Shown here piece after piece: positions 47,490 to 61,100 of a DNA stretch of 64,000 nt. The notes beneath the pieces were generated by a model. It made no database searches and was not told the DNA's origin. It was given only the letters and a program-made list of their open reading frames with translations. Where the stretch lies: NCBI GenBank assembly GCA_947247005.1, contig OX365962.1, forward strand, positions 7,661,201 through 7,725,200. Direction: 5' to 3'. How positions within the stretch are numbered: position 1 is the stretch's first letter; each line of letters begins with the position of its first letter. Source of the DNA: Spisula solida (lineage: Eukaryota; Mollusca; Bivalvia; Venerida; Mactridae). Made by a program: the position numbers and the translations under genes.

Positions 47490-47879
47490 GACACTTTGTG
47501 TTGAGTGTTAATAATTGGAATGAACAATTATTCTGGTTGGCCTTTACTTTGCCGGATAGACCGATTTCCTACAAGACAAATCATTCAGACAGACGTAATT
47601 CATACATACAAATTATTGACAAAACAACGCGAGTGGGTTACCTTTTTGTTTGAACAAAATCATGCCAATGTCTGCAATAGGGTTGTTTCCATTTAGTCAG
47701 CCAAAATACCATTAGCATGTGATTGAAGACTCAGTTGTCTACTTTTCTCAGTCAAATTACTATAAAAATGTGATTTAAGATTGTCTTGTCTCCCTTAAGT
47801 CAGCAAAATTACCATTTACATGTTCTGATTGAGTTGCCTCCCATTAGTCAACGAATTCGCTATTAACTAGCTAATAAAT

Positions 47880-48905
47880 GTTAATTTAATGTCCATTGCC
47901 TCCTGTTTGGTTCCTGTTAAATCGAATTCTGTTTTGTCCAATGCCATGTTTGTGTCTTTCGATCGATTTCGGTTCCCTCGTTGTACCTTAGGGCGACCAG
48001 AAATATGGAATAAATTGTCACATACCCAAACATCTTGTGAGATGCGTGCACTGCTAAATAAGTTTTATAACTGACTTGTGACTGTGGCGTTTCCTGTAGT
48101 CTTTCCTTAACAAACATAAAAGTATTGTACCAATGCCTCCGATAATGGCGTATTCACTGTATCGTTAGGTCATGTTCTAGATACACCACATCTTAAATAT
48201 GTTCGAACATTATCACTTATGCCTGCCATGTATTATGCTTCTTGTGTTATTCCTATTTTATTTCAGTCCCTTTATTCTTTGATTGTTTTTGTATTGCCTT
48301 AAACACTGCAATGGGAGAAAAGGACAGTGAAAACCGATACCTTATTCACTAATGTGCATACTAATACACACACTATCAATTAAAATAAGACATTGATAAG
48401 AGAAATTGCATTGTTTATACACACAATGGTATGCAAAAAAGTAACTCGCCTGATTAAAGGAGTTATAGATGAGTTCTATCACATTTGTTTATACAATTAT
48501 CATCCGTTATTATATGTAAATTAAGCACCCAGCATGTTGTTGAAAACGACTACCATTTTCTTTCATGCTGTAGTAGATATTCAAATACTTTTAGGTGATA
48601 TATCATGGCCCACTACTAAGACATTTATTTCCCTTAAGTCGACTAAAAGAAAATCAAAAATGATAAATATTGCCAAATTCATCAAACATGCTATCTCTAT
48701 GTGTACGACACTCTTAACATTATAAATGTCTCTTAATTACATTATGTTACTTGTTATTGTGTAATTGTATTTGTTCTTGTATGTATGTTTTTTTGTAAAT
48801 ATTTCTTTGTAAATATGTTTTTGCCATATTTATATGTTATTTGTAAATGGCCAAAAGCAATGTTCTTTGCTGATTATGCCAATAAACTTTGAACTTGAAC
48901 TTGTT
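47880..48905 (+). mobile_element. Possible LINE 3' remnant
   Basis: The end at 48880-48905 has AATAAACTTTGAACTTGAAC, a poly(A)-like signal followed by a short TTGAAC repeat, typical of LINE tails. The open stretch at 47889-48074 reads a segment with LGRPEIWNKL that loosely resembles the C-terminal end of LINE reverse transcriptases. No catalytic motif is present, so this is tentative. Confidence 0.35.
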
Positions 48906-49599
48906 ATTATTGCCGGATTGCCATTTTATATTTCAGTTACTCTTTGTATTGTATTATAGCGTGTGTAAATAAAATATATATCATATATATTCCGCATTCC
49001 CTTGTTCATTATTATACTATATTTTCTGAACATTAGGATGGTTTGAGATACATATAATACTGGTCGATTTGCCACATTGAACATCAGGCATTCTATCACA
49101 ACAATGTCCGACATTTTATCGCGATACATACCAGTGATAATTAATAAGAATAATATTGTGTCCTAGTATAATAGCAATGTACCATGTTGGAGTTAAATAA
49201 TAAAAAAGCACTATTAATTTCATAGTAAAAAGCAAGTTCAAACTGCTTATACATGTACTTTGGTTTCGGATTATTATCAACCGCATTCATCATTAACTTA
49301 TGAAATCCGAACAAAAAACACAAAGTTTACATGCTTCTTTATTCAGACAATGTTTTTGTAATTGTATTCTGAATATATATAGTTAAGCAACTAAGCCAAT
49401 TCGAATTCGACTCAGAATCTGATTAGGTGTGATACAGGAGATGCAGACCATTTTCGTCACCAAAGCACCGTCTTGTCCTTATCAAGCAATCGTCAAATCT
49501 TAAAAATGAATTCGTATTTAATTGCAAGAATGACCTTCCAAAGCACTCACTTATTCAAACAAACGCATGAACTGGTGTCTCAGTTGAACGTACATGTCG

Positions 49600-49849
49600 C
49601 TTGCTTAGAACTAGAAGGTCGTACATACTCCTTACGACCTTATAAGACTCATGCATATTTGAAATCTGCATATCTAGGCGCTTTTTATATGAGCCTATTT
49701 TCATGAAAATCGGAACTGGTCATGTTGACCAAACTGAAGTTTAAAAAATATTTTTTGCCATAAGTAAAGAGTAGTTTTCTGACAGTTTTTACTGATTTTA
49801 TCAAAATAGTGACTTTGTACTTACGACCGTCTAATTCTAAGCCAGTCAT
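49600..49849. mobile_element. MITE family D, copy 2
   Basis: From TTGCTTAGAACTAGAAGGTC to ACGACCGTCTAATTCTAAGC, with the shared GGAACTGGTCATGTTGACCA interior. Confidence 0.8.
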
Positions 49850-50471
49850 GTGTACATATATGATGTATAAAACACAAAAATCTATCAAATGTATAATTTT
49901 ATTACACGGATTTGATCAATGAAATTATATCACATTTGACTTTGAGCCTCTGAAATTCATGAATAATGTCAAATAATGCAACAAAGCACTTACCTACTCT
50001 AGTTAACTATGTATGTGCAACGTTTTGTCATACATATAAATACTTATCACTCTTTATAACACTTAATTAAGTTCATTTTGCACTACATAGGAAATAGGAA
50101 GAAGTGGCTAATACGGATACTACTCACATATATCTGTTCAATTTTCTAATAATGGCATGTGCCAGTATTATATATATAAATACTTCAAGAAATTCAATAG
50201 TTGATATTCAAAAAACAATTCAGAATATCTTATATTATTCAAACAGAGTCTACGTACTGGCCAGTCATTTGTGTAACCTGTTTTCATTGGCCGATCATCA
50301 CTGTCATTTGTAAAACACGTTTTCATTGGCTAACAAAAAGTATATAGGTCGATTATTTGTAAAACATGTTTTCGTTGGCTTACCCACACTGTCAATCATT
50401 GGCAAAAATATTTCATTGACACAACATTTGTTAATAAAAGTTCTCATTACAAGTTATACATATGTGACTTT

Positions 50472-51022
50472 AAAGGTGCTGCCTCACAGATTGGGCAAAA
50501 AAAATTGTCCATCGTGATTTTCCAACCTAACCAAGTACATTGTATTGATTAAATAGAAAGCCACTGAAGGTTGCTGTATGAAATATTTGCTGCAAATAAG
50601 CAATTTTAACCACTCTCGATATCGCCCACTGAGTTTTTTTTTTTAAAAAACTAAGTTTCCTTCCAACATGCTTTGTGAATTTTGTAATTCACACACGATT
50701 GAACTGTAACATCAACAAACTACAGCGTAAACATCAATGAGGTATTTGGTTTGTTTTTAGATTCGTTTTCATCAAATGCGAACAAATTTCAGACAATTTA
50801 AGTAAAAGTAGTGTTAATTCTATAGGGTATTAATACCCCATAGAATTTATGATGTAAAAATACTTAATAACTACAAAATGCCGAGGTTTCTCAAAGTATT
50901 TTAGATGTCAGTGTGGTTGTTTATGGGATATACATGTACAGGCAATTATACCAACATTACGCGAATATATGACAATTTTATTTTATCTTTGCAATACACC
51001 AATACGTGAGGCAGTCCCTTTA
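50472..51022. mobile_element. MITE family E, longest copy
   Basis: The left end TAAAGGTGCTGCCTCACAGA and the complement of the right end (TAAAGGGACTGCCTCACGTA) form imperfect terminal inverted repeats. The interior matches the inverted fragment at 16331-16620. Confidence 0.72.
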
Positions 51023-51062
51023 AACGGTCATCAAACTCATACTACTAATTGTTTCTACATGT

Positions 51063-51313
51063 CGCTAGTTTAGAATAAGAAAATTGTAAGTGCTGCTACA
51101 TACGACCTTACAAGACGCATACATGTTAAAAAGCTGCATCACAAGGCGCTTCTTATGAGTCAGTTTTCATGCAAATCGGAACAGGTCATTTTGACCAAAC
51201 TACAGTTGAAAATTCTTGTTTGTCCAAAAGAAGAGTAGTTTTTAAACAGTTTTTTCTTGTTTTCTCAAAATAGCGTTTTTGTATTTACGACCTTCTCATT
51301 CTAAGCCAGCGAT
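51063..51313. mobile_element. MITE family D, copy 3
   Basis: The right end ACGACCTTCTCATTCTAAGC and interior CGGAACAGGTCATTTTGACC match copies 1 and 2. Confidence 0.8.
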
Positions 51314-53116
51314 GTATATTACATTGATAGTTTCTAAACAACACATTTGACGAAATAAACGTTGCACCATCAAACCGCAAAGCCTAGTATTTTATATGAT
51401 AAAATTAAAAAGATTTGAAGACTTTGACATACATATATACAACTGAGTGCTTAATGTAGGTCATTGTTAAATTTAGATGACCGCTAAGAACACATGTCTA
51501 AAAGTATTATCTTAAAAACAGTTTTGATATTGGTTCTGTTAAGTTATCACTTTGTGATTTGTAAAGATAACATAAATGATATTGGAACACTTTAGTATAC
51601 ACAAAAGTATTCAACTATCTAACTTCGTTTATAACGACCATAAGATATGTCGTTGTATCGAATTAGACAGAATGAGCATTTTTTAAATCAGTGCGTGCGT
51701 TGTCTTATGAACATCCCCTTACAACGTTGACTGTAGCATCCATGTACAAGTATAAACATACATACATAATTTATGTAAACAATTATTTTAATAACAATCT
51801 ACATCGTTTTCAAAGAAAATAGTAATGTTGCTAATGCTGATATGACACTTCATGAAATAACAAGAACAGTAATTGCAACAACAGAAATACTATAATAAAA
51901 CAAAAACAACCGATTGTAAAATCATTAATATTCGTACCTAAACCACAAAATTTAATCCCCAATGAATAATTATACTAATTATGGCATTACTAAGTCAAAT
52001 TTACAGTGGCTACTATACTTTATTTCGAGTTCAGAGAGGTATAAGACTGGGGCTTTGGAAAGTATTTTTACATATTACAACATGTATTAAAACAATTATT
52101 ACATCTGTTTGATTTTTGAATGATTCCTGATAATGTTTTGAATTTTAGTTTTACCTTTTTTCATGAAATCCAAAATCCTTGAAATTACGTCACCACGAAA
52201 TGGTCACTTTCACAAAAACTACGAAATTGTGTCCCATTGAAATTAATGATTTTACATTGTACAAGCAGCACCAACATAATGAACATTATAGAACAACAAT
52301 AGCAGCAACAAAACGACCAACAAAAGCAGCACAATAAACAACAATAGTAATAAAAATAGCAACCATAACAATAGCACGTCAATATACAATATAATACGGT
52401 AAATCACTGCAATGCGATGATGCGTTTGGTTGTATTACCTCGAGGTGCTAGTGCAATGTAGTATCTCGTGAGGCCGATAGGTTGAGCTAGATTTGGTATA
52501 TAGCAACAAACGAGAGGTAATTTGACCTAACGTATCAACTCAACTGCAGTAATATTCCTTTTATAATATACCAACAATATGGAAAAGGCGCCTTTACGCG
52601 CAAAAATGCGTATAGATATTTGTATAAATTGACGTCATTGTTTAAGTCATGACGTCATTGACGTTGGCATATTTCACACCGTATATATGCAATATTCGGA
52701 TTCAGAAAACAGAACAAGCATGTAATAAATGACTATGCATGCATGTACATATAACGTTTATCGCGTTATCACATACGTTGGAAGAAAATACTACATAGAC
52801 TTTTGAGAAATTAATGTTGATCGCTGACATACTGGCATAATAATTTTCTGATTAATGCCCTCATCAAATGTATTCACTTTTCTTAAGGATGTGCTGAAGT
52901 ATTGAATTGTGTGAAATGAATAACAGTTATATTAGTTCCAATATATACACGCATATTAGATATGTTCATTTATTTTTCATCCTCGCAAATGGAGGATAAA
53001 ATGTATTAATAAATGCATTAAAATACATAATGCCAAACACTGATTAAAGTATAAACCTTAGGTAACTGTATCATTGATCAAGAGTAAAACAATGTTTTTT
53101 TAAATTTATGTTATCT

Positions 53117-53176
53117 TATAGTGATAAAATTTTAATATTTTCACTCGCGCTCTTGAAAATATTGAATTTTATCACT
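53117..53176. mobile_element. Palindromic repeat related to 29096
   Basis: AGTGATAAAATTTTAATATT, then TTCACTCG, faces AAAATATTGAATTTTATCAC, then T. As at 29096, CAAATATCCTCTAT follows shortly after. Confidence 0.65.
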
Positions 53177-55133
53177 ACACGATGAGATATAAACCATATT
53201 CAATCAAAACAAACAAATATCCTCTATGTCTTTAATCCGATAATAAGATGTTGAAAATAATCAAGAGCAAAGCTTTGCTTTTACATTGTTTGTATAAAAG
53301 CGACCGACCTAAGTTATCAATTCATATGTACAATACATGCAATATATGTGTAAATGGGAATGGATTACCTCACCTTTTTACTAAGTTACCCTAATTAGTA
53401 ATATGATATAGCTGCACGTGTATCTTAAACAAACAAATGGTCTATTTTGAGCATGAAGTGAATTGCTGGACTGCAGTCCTAACAATGTGGACTCGATTCC
53501 TATTTCAGGTTGTTGAGTTTCGTTTGGAAATGTTATATAGAATCCACCAGTCGGAAGTGCATTCTATGAACAATGTGCTGTACATAATTGAAGACACATT
53601 ATCTCTCCCAAAAAATTTGTTCCGATCAACCAATAAATAGTCTAAATATAAAGAATTAGGATGTTTTTCACTAATGACCTATAATTGACGACAGAATGTC
53701 AGCTCTATCTGTCGAAATAACCAAAAATCACTTTTAGTAAAATGTATGGATGACAAAATACTAATTTTGCAAGAGTTGCTCCCCTTAGAATTTAGATTAT
53801 GCATTATTGTTTACATTTCGTTGTTTTGTTTACAAACCAACTAGAGGCTTTATTTCGTTTTCTTCCATCTCATGGTGTTTTCACCCTTTGGGACTCAACT
53901 AAAGGCTCAAAATGCATAATTTTGCAGATAGGTTGCCAAGCTATAGCTTTTTGAAAATATTCATTTAAGGCATAATGGGACTTTAAACACCTTGAAATAA
54001 GTCGACAACACGACGACAAAAACATCATCTAGATGAGCATACCGAGGGGTACACAGGGTCTAACATAAAGCAGACTTGAGCAGCAAATGGGTCAACAGAG
54101 AGGACGGAATATTCTCAGGAGTGAGGTCACTAATTTGTTTTACTTTTCAACTAAATTATAACTGTATATTTTGTGTTGTTAATGCAATCCTTTAATTATT
54201 GAGATAGAATAAAAAGATTTAAACCGACCAAATATATATTGTCTTGCTTTGTATGTAATTCTTAAGTGCAGTTTTACAGTGCATTTCAAATAATTATTTT
54301 TTGATACACAGTCATGATTGTTACATTTCTTAAAACATGAAGACACAAACAAGTTTCATTACAGTGATATCTGAGAAAACCTGAATTCTGTAAAAAACGA
54401 TCACGAGTTATGTCCCGAAATGTGTCCTTCATTAGTTCAAATTTTTAACAAAAGAGTATTTTGGCTGTATTGAACGATTGTAAAAGCCGTACAAATCATA
54501 CGGTCTAACGGTGTTCGGTATTTTTCAGATCACACTGTAGCAGATTTAATAGTGACTTATTATACACTATATGACATGTTGCCTTTAGAAGGCAGTTGTG
54601 ATTGATATGTATAAACTAAATGCATCATGAGAAATCATATAAAATGTTCACGATACCGGTCATAGCGTTCTCTATTTACACATGTACGTACTTATGTATT
54701 TACAACTGCTGAATGATATGGATTGTAATTTAAATCGTACGTAAGCGTCTTGAGCAACGTAGCTCCTCAAAATTTTGACGATTTCAAATCAGTAAGTTAA
54801 CACGTTGTCTCGAATGGTTTTGATCAGCGCAGCACCACTCTGGATCCTGGACCCGTGAAAGGCATGTAATTATGTCATGGAACGGGTACAGAAGGTAAAT
54901 GTACTGGGTGGCCTTTTCACGCGGCCCAAACTGAGAATAGTAACAAGTTGTAAGTTGTATCTTATCCCGCAACACAAACATAACACATAATGTCGTTTAT
55001 TCGTTCCGTTACGTTAATACAGTAATTCCGTTTTGTTTCATAACAATGCGTACTCGTACATGGATTTTAATCATTTTAATACACAGTAAGAGTATTTCCT
55101 CTTTGATTCAAACTTTACATTTGCTGTGTCATT

Positions 55134-58100
55134 CTAACATGCTGAATCACCCACGTCCCCCAAGTTGTGTTTGTCATCGCTGAAATGTAAAGAAACATAA
55201 TTATAGATTTGTAGATAAATCACTCTAATTTCTCAATAGAGTGATTTATCTACAAATATTATAGTGATCCCCTTTTAGGGATATTTTACAACTAGATAAT
55301 TATAGATTACTGAGTATTATGATCTGATGTCATAAAACATAAAATAGATCAAGTACAAGGAAGTATCGTAAACAACATTCAATTAGAATGGTAAACTATT
55401 AAATAGAACGCCACTTTTTCATCCCTTGTAAACGACACGGCGTCAATCATTAGTATATAAATACGGACAACTGCACATCCAGTGAAAGGGAAATGTGGGA
55501 GTTTTGATATATTTTTTCTAATTAAATATGAAAAATCCAAACGAGTTTTTTACATTTCGCGGTTAAAATTTCTTTAGCAGTTTAGGAAAGATTGCACATC
55601 GCAATGCTAATACTGATATATTGGAGTCATGATTTCCGTCCGTCCACCCGTTCGCCGGCTGTTTACACATACATATTATCAGCGCTATTTCTCAGTAACC
55701 ATTGGTTGGATATTAATTATCCAACATCTCAAGATTGATTAGTTCCAAAAAGATTATAATAAGTCAGACAGGAAGGCAGCACTCAACTTAACCAGCCGAG
55801 CACCGAAAACATTAATTACACACAAAGCACAATACCCAACAGAAAACACGGCATCCCGTCCCGAAAGTCTACCGCCTCAGTCAGTCAAACTAAAACGGAA
55901 CGAGAGCCAGGTGAAGAGGAAAATAACAACTGGACATTACACATCACAAGGACAATCTACAACATATATATAGTGTACATGCAATTTTGAAAGATACAAA
56001 GCAGCCTTGTGCTGGACAACGAAATTAAACAAAGTTTAACAAAAAGCCACAATGGCGAAATATTTTTGTAATTTTGTATTTTTACTATAAAGTGGACAAT
56101 ACATACATAGAGGAAGGTTGACTAAAGGGCTTCCGCCTTGGTTAGGACAGCGACAAATGTGATTGGGGGTTTAAACGTTTTACAGTGCACCAAACCTCAC
56201 ACTTACCTAATAGACAACCTTATAGAACATTACAGTGTAAATAAAAGTTTCCCGCCATGTAATGCCCTCTTACAAAAAGGCCACAGTGACAAGTAATAAA
56301 AGAATGTAAAACATGAAACATTATATGAATAGCCTAGTTGTACATAGTGTCGCCACGTGATACTTAGATCAAATTTCAGTGAGAGCAGGTAGCATGCCCT
56401 TTGCACATTTGGTGACCGGTCAGTATTTCGGAGATTCACCGTTTTCTTTTGATATAAGATTATTTGTTTACTACTTTTTATACACACAACCCAATAAGAC
56501 ATTTTCAGATGATAGTCATTTTATATGTTTAGGGTCACCTGGGTGCTGTTTTATCAAAGCACTTACGGAAATCTTAAACTTACGATCAAATTTAAAAAAA
56601 AATTGTTAATACTTTTACAACTATAAAGTGTTGTAAATGCAGCTGGCATACTTACCAAGATTCAGTTAATGAACAACTGCAAACATTATCCGTTTCCAAT
56701 TTACAGTTGTTTAAGAATTATATAGAATTTAAATTTGAACGTAAGTTTACAACTTCCGTAGGTGCTTTGATAAAACAGTACCTGATACAGCGGATGCCCC
56801 TGTTTTATTTCTAAGCATCACATTACCCACTTTAAAATTACGGCGTTAACCACCATTGATTGGACGACAATTTGAAATCCCATTAGAATAGATTGTATGT
56901 GTGTAATACCGGTATGTCATTCAATACTTGATAAAAAAACGTTGTTTGTTTAAGGAGATAAATATTAGATCAGATAACAAAAATCAGTTTCGGTAAATCG
57001 ACACTCTGACATACTACGTAATAAAGTATACATTGAATGAAATCTTGACTTAATACCGTATAGCGGGTAATTTCTGCGAGTTTTTATTTCTGCGTTTTTT
57101 ACGGTTTAAGGATGTCCCGTAAAATTCCGCAAAAATAAACTTCCGTAAACATTTTATTCGGAAAATTTGACTTCCATATTTTGCTTCAATATACTGGTAA
57201 CATTCCTTTAATGCATATCTTCCTAGTGTTTTGTTACTGTTTTTTCGACTGCTTTTGTTTGCATGTTTGTTTGTCAATTAAGGAAGGGTATGTGTTATAT
57301 CGGTACATGTTGTTAATCATGCCGTAGTAGATATAGTAGCTATTTACCATTCGAAGAAATTTCTTCCTGTTCTGAAACCCGCTGAAATTAATTCCCCACT
57401 TTCTGTTAGGTCGCAAAATTAAAACCTACCCATTTTAGGCCCAAATCCCAAAATATTTTGCCCGCAGAAATGACCCGCTGTACGGTATGATCTTTTTGAA
57501 ATTTGAGACATTTACTGTAGCACCATTAAATATATACAATACCCCATCTGTGTTTTTTGTTAAAATAACTTATATCTGTCTAAGTCACGTTATTACGTTA
57601 CTAGCAAAATATTGTATTTATAAAAAAATGGGCAGTTTATTTTCTCTATTTATTGAAATTACGTGACGTAATAATGCGACATATAGTGATAAATGTCAGC
57701 TGTAATATTTTATTACAATGGTTCTCATTACGGATGTTTTAACTACTAACCACTCGTTTCTCTCAATATGTCAGGTTACTTTTCAGAAGTATGCCACAAT
57801 AACAACCACAGTAGATACAATGTCATGTACTGTGAAATCACATGGGTATTAAATTTCGTGGATTTTAATAAAAATACATTTTGGTGGGGTCATAAATTCG
57901 TGGATTACAGAACATGAATGGGTAAACCCAAGTCTGAATTTGAGAGGTCGATTAATTTTTGGGATTATATTTCATGGTCGAAATCAATGAACATTCAACT
58001 CCTACGAAAAAAGGGATTTAAAACATATTTGAAAAAGAAAATTTTCAAACGCGCATATTATATCTTTAACCCATGACAAGAGAACAGCTGTTTAAATATG

Positions 58101-61100
58101 ACTAGGTTTGGGGCATTAAGGGTGTTTCCCGCCGATAGAAGTACAAAGTATCTGGCTTCCTAGATTAGAACAAGAAGTAACTAGGTTAGAAAGATGTACC
58201 ACGATATAAGAAATTTGATAACGTAATCTATTTTCGCATGAAACGCGTAACCATTATTGTTTCGTTGAAATATGTATACATGTACACTTAATCACACTCC
58301 AAACGCAACACCTATATTTTCATAAGTTCCGGCTCGACTATTAATCAATGGATATAGTTAAAATTTGAAAAGTGAAGGAAATAATATTTATCACATGCGT
58401 CGTCGAATATGCGAAGCTCCGGCTCATATAGCACATGCAACACAAGCATTTCTACATAATCACAACATACCCGATCGCGGTTGGTCATATCTACTATGCT
58501 CCACAATTATATTAGTATTTTCTTGAAGAGTAAGTACGTACTTGATAAAATACAGTAAATTGGTTAGGTGAATCGACCGCCGTTTGTTGAAACATGGTGT
58601 AAAACCCGAAAGGACAATCGTCGAAGATAAATCATGTGTTATTGAAGAAGTGATAATGATAACCATGACGAAGTGTCCCGTATAAAAAACAACTTGCGCC
58701 CACGATAATGCGAAAGGTGGGATCATATGGAATATTCTACAAAGGTGGATTCATCATATGTGCACGATTTCCCAGTGATGTTTTAAGTAGAAACTGGCCA
58801 TAACTGTTAACTTAAGTCATTTGTAAAACCAATTTTTAAATAGTTGACCAAACCGATTCAACGTTGTAAACATCGCATTATCCTGGGCGCACTATGATAT
58901 ATCAAAACATGATGCATTTTTTGTTCTAAATATACGAAGTGTATCAGAAATAAAGATATACATACTTATCTTCCGTTTGTTCTTGTACTGGTCTCGTCAC
59001 TAAGTTGCCTTCCTAAATACAAAAATAAAGTATGGTATATTATTTCTATGATTCATGTTTATACAAACAATGAGTGTATCCTGGGTATCCTGATTAACAT
59101 TCATTCCAGATTCTGTTCTGTCTCTTCTATACATAGTACTTAGTTTTTGTGTTTTAAACATTTAATCCAATAAAAAAGCAGTGGAGTCCACTAAGACAAA
59201 TACACACTCCACTGTGTAATGAAGAAAATAATAAAAGAAATTATAATTTAATGCACATAATTGTAATATATAAACATATAACTGACTTAAATAACCGAGT
59301 AATACAAAGTCAAATGTGTATATAGCATTTGTTTAGCTTTAAATTTTATTTACAGCAATGGTCAATATTCATCATATTTTTAGACTGAGTTTAGTCTCAA
59401 ATTAAACATGTTAGGAAAAAGGCACGGTACACAATCACGTGGTCAATGACGTCCCAAATCGGCATCACGTCTAGCTTATTGACAGCTGGGACTTTGGCAG
59501 TTTATGTGTGCCTTGTAACTGTGGTATATGATCTTTTATGTTTTTAGTGCTCGGCTGGTTGAGTTTAGTGCTGCCTTCCCTGTCCGAATTTATTTGATCT
59601 TTATATACGAGATTCTTGAATCAGCTTGTAGCGATATGAAAAGCGGCTTTCAGATTTGTGGTCAGACACTGTGTCAAGTACGAGGGTCGTTCATTTAATA
59701 CCCGGACGATCGTTATTGCTGGAAAACTCATGGGCTGATATTGATGAAAACTTATAGGAATACATTCACACTATTCCTTTATTCGCATACGAAATTTCAA
59801 CTTGTTGCGACGAAGGGTTTACATACTATTAGTGTTTTAATAAGTACGTGTAACGCGAGTCGGCCCAAGTCGACGTCAAAAAGTTGTGATGTTACGCCAT
59901 TTTCGCTCCTAAAACGCGACACTGTTTCTCCATTTGATCATCGTTTTGGAGCAATAAAGTCATGCGAGCACACCAATTTAACATTTTAAGATGTTCGGTA
60001 GTGATGTTAAATGCTATATCCACAATAATTTCCCATGGTCTCGTATTTACAATATGAGTTTTTCTTCAAGTAGTGTTTACCATCCAACAGGTGTTTAACC
60101 GACGACACTTTCCTGTTTCTGACGTAAGATTGGCCGGGCCTCGGATCATCGCGGGATGATTCTTGTCATCATGGAACCGTTTTAAAGCAGAAATCCACCG
60201 ATACAAATATTCTCATAAGGCTTTTCTAAGATAGAATCTTTAGTTTTATAGGTGTATGACCAATACTTTTACGAAATTGTATCATAATATAGTAACCACA
60301 GTTTGTGTTCGGTTGAATGAAATTATACAACGTTTTGTCAAATAATCAAGTTGGTGTGTAAGTCTTATTAAACGAAAATTCATTACTATTGCATGTTTCA
60401 ATCAAGCGCTATGGAGATAGTCCGGGTATTAAATGAACGACCCTCGTATTCAAGCCAAACTAGAGCAGACGTGGAAAATACGTGATGGGTGGAGGTATGT
60501 ATTGATATAAGGAAGGACTTGCAATATATAAAAAGATATTGCACTAATATGCGTATCAAAATACTTATGACGAAGTGTCTTGTTCAATTGACGCTTTCTA
60601 GACGCAGTACAAATTCGGGAAGTCAAAGACCACGCGAGTGTGCAGCATGAAGGCACAGTTTTGAGTGTAATGCAACAGTCTTTCGGGAATAATAATTTCA
60701 TTGATTGAATCAATAGTAATATTTTATGGTTAAATTCACCCACATTTAAGGACTGAAAAACTGACGCACAAAACACACACACATAACCAAATTTGTGATT
60801 GGTCTACTTATATTTCAGAAAGTCATGTATGGACTCCATTAAGTAACATCAATTACACAAAATGTTCGGTTTTTACAAATGCAAGTATAAACATGTATTG
60901 AAAGGGAATTCAGTAACTGAGAATTCATGGTCAACTATATTACTGCTAAGATTTGTGGTTTTCGTGCTCTGTTGTATCTGTTGAATGCTGCCTTCCGATT
61001 TCATTTTATCTTTTCTCAAATTCAAACTGTCCGGTTTATAAGCGGTGAATTCCAATGCCCTACCGTTCGACGAGGAAGTGTGTCAGTAGTTTCTATTTGC

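Larger units (their letters stand above)
48906..55133. other. Gene-poor spacer between convergent genes B and C
   Basis: No supported exon on either strand. It contains MITE families D and E and a palindrome at 53117. A CAA/CAG-rich low-complexity patch lies at 52285-52375. Bases 53755-53985 look repeat-like but could not be assigned. Confidence 0.45.

Noticed and set aside
49473..49706. 77-codon frame between genes B and C
   Set aside because: Half of it lies in a family D MITE; no conserved domain.
59741..59989. 82-codon plus-strand frame
   Set aside because: Lies inside the mariner-type element, whose transposase-like remnant appears to be on the other strand.
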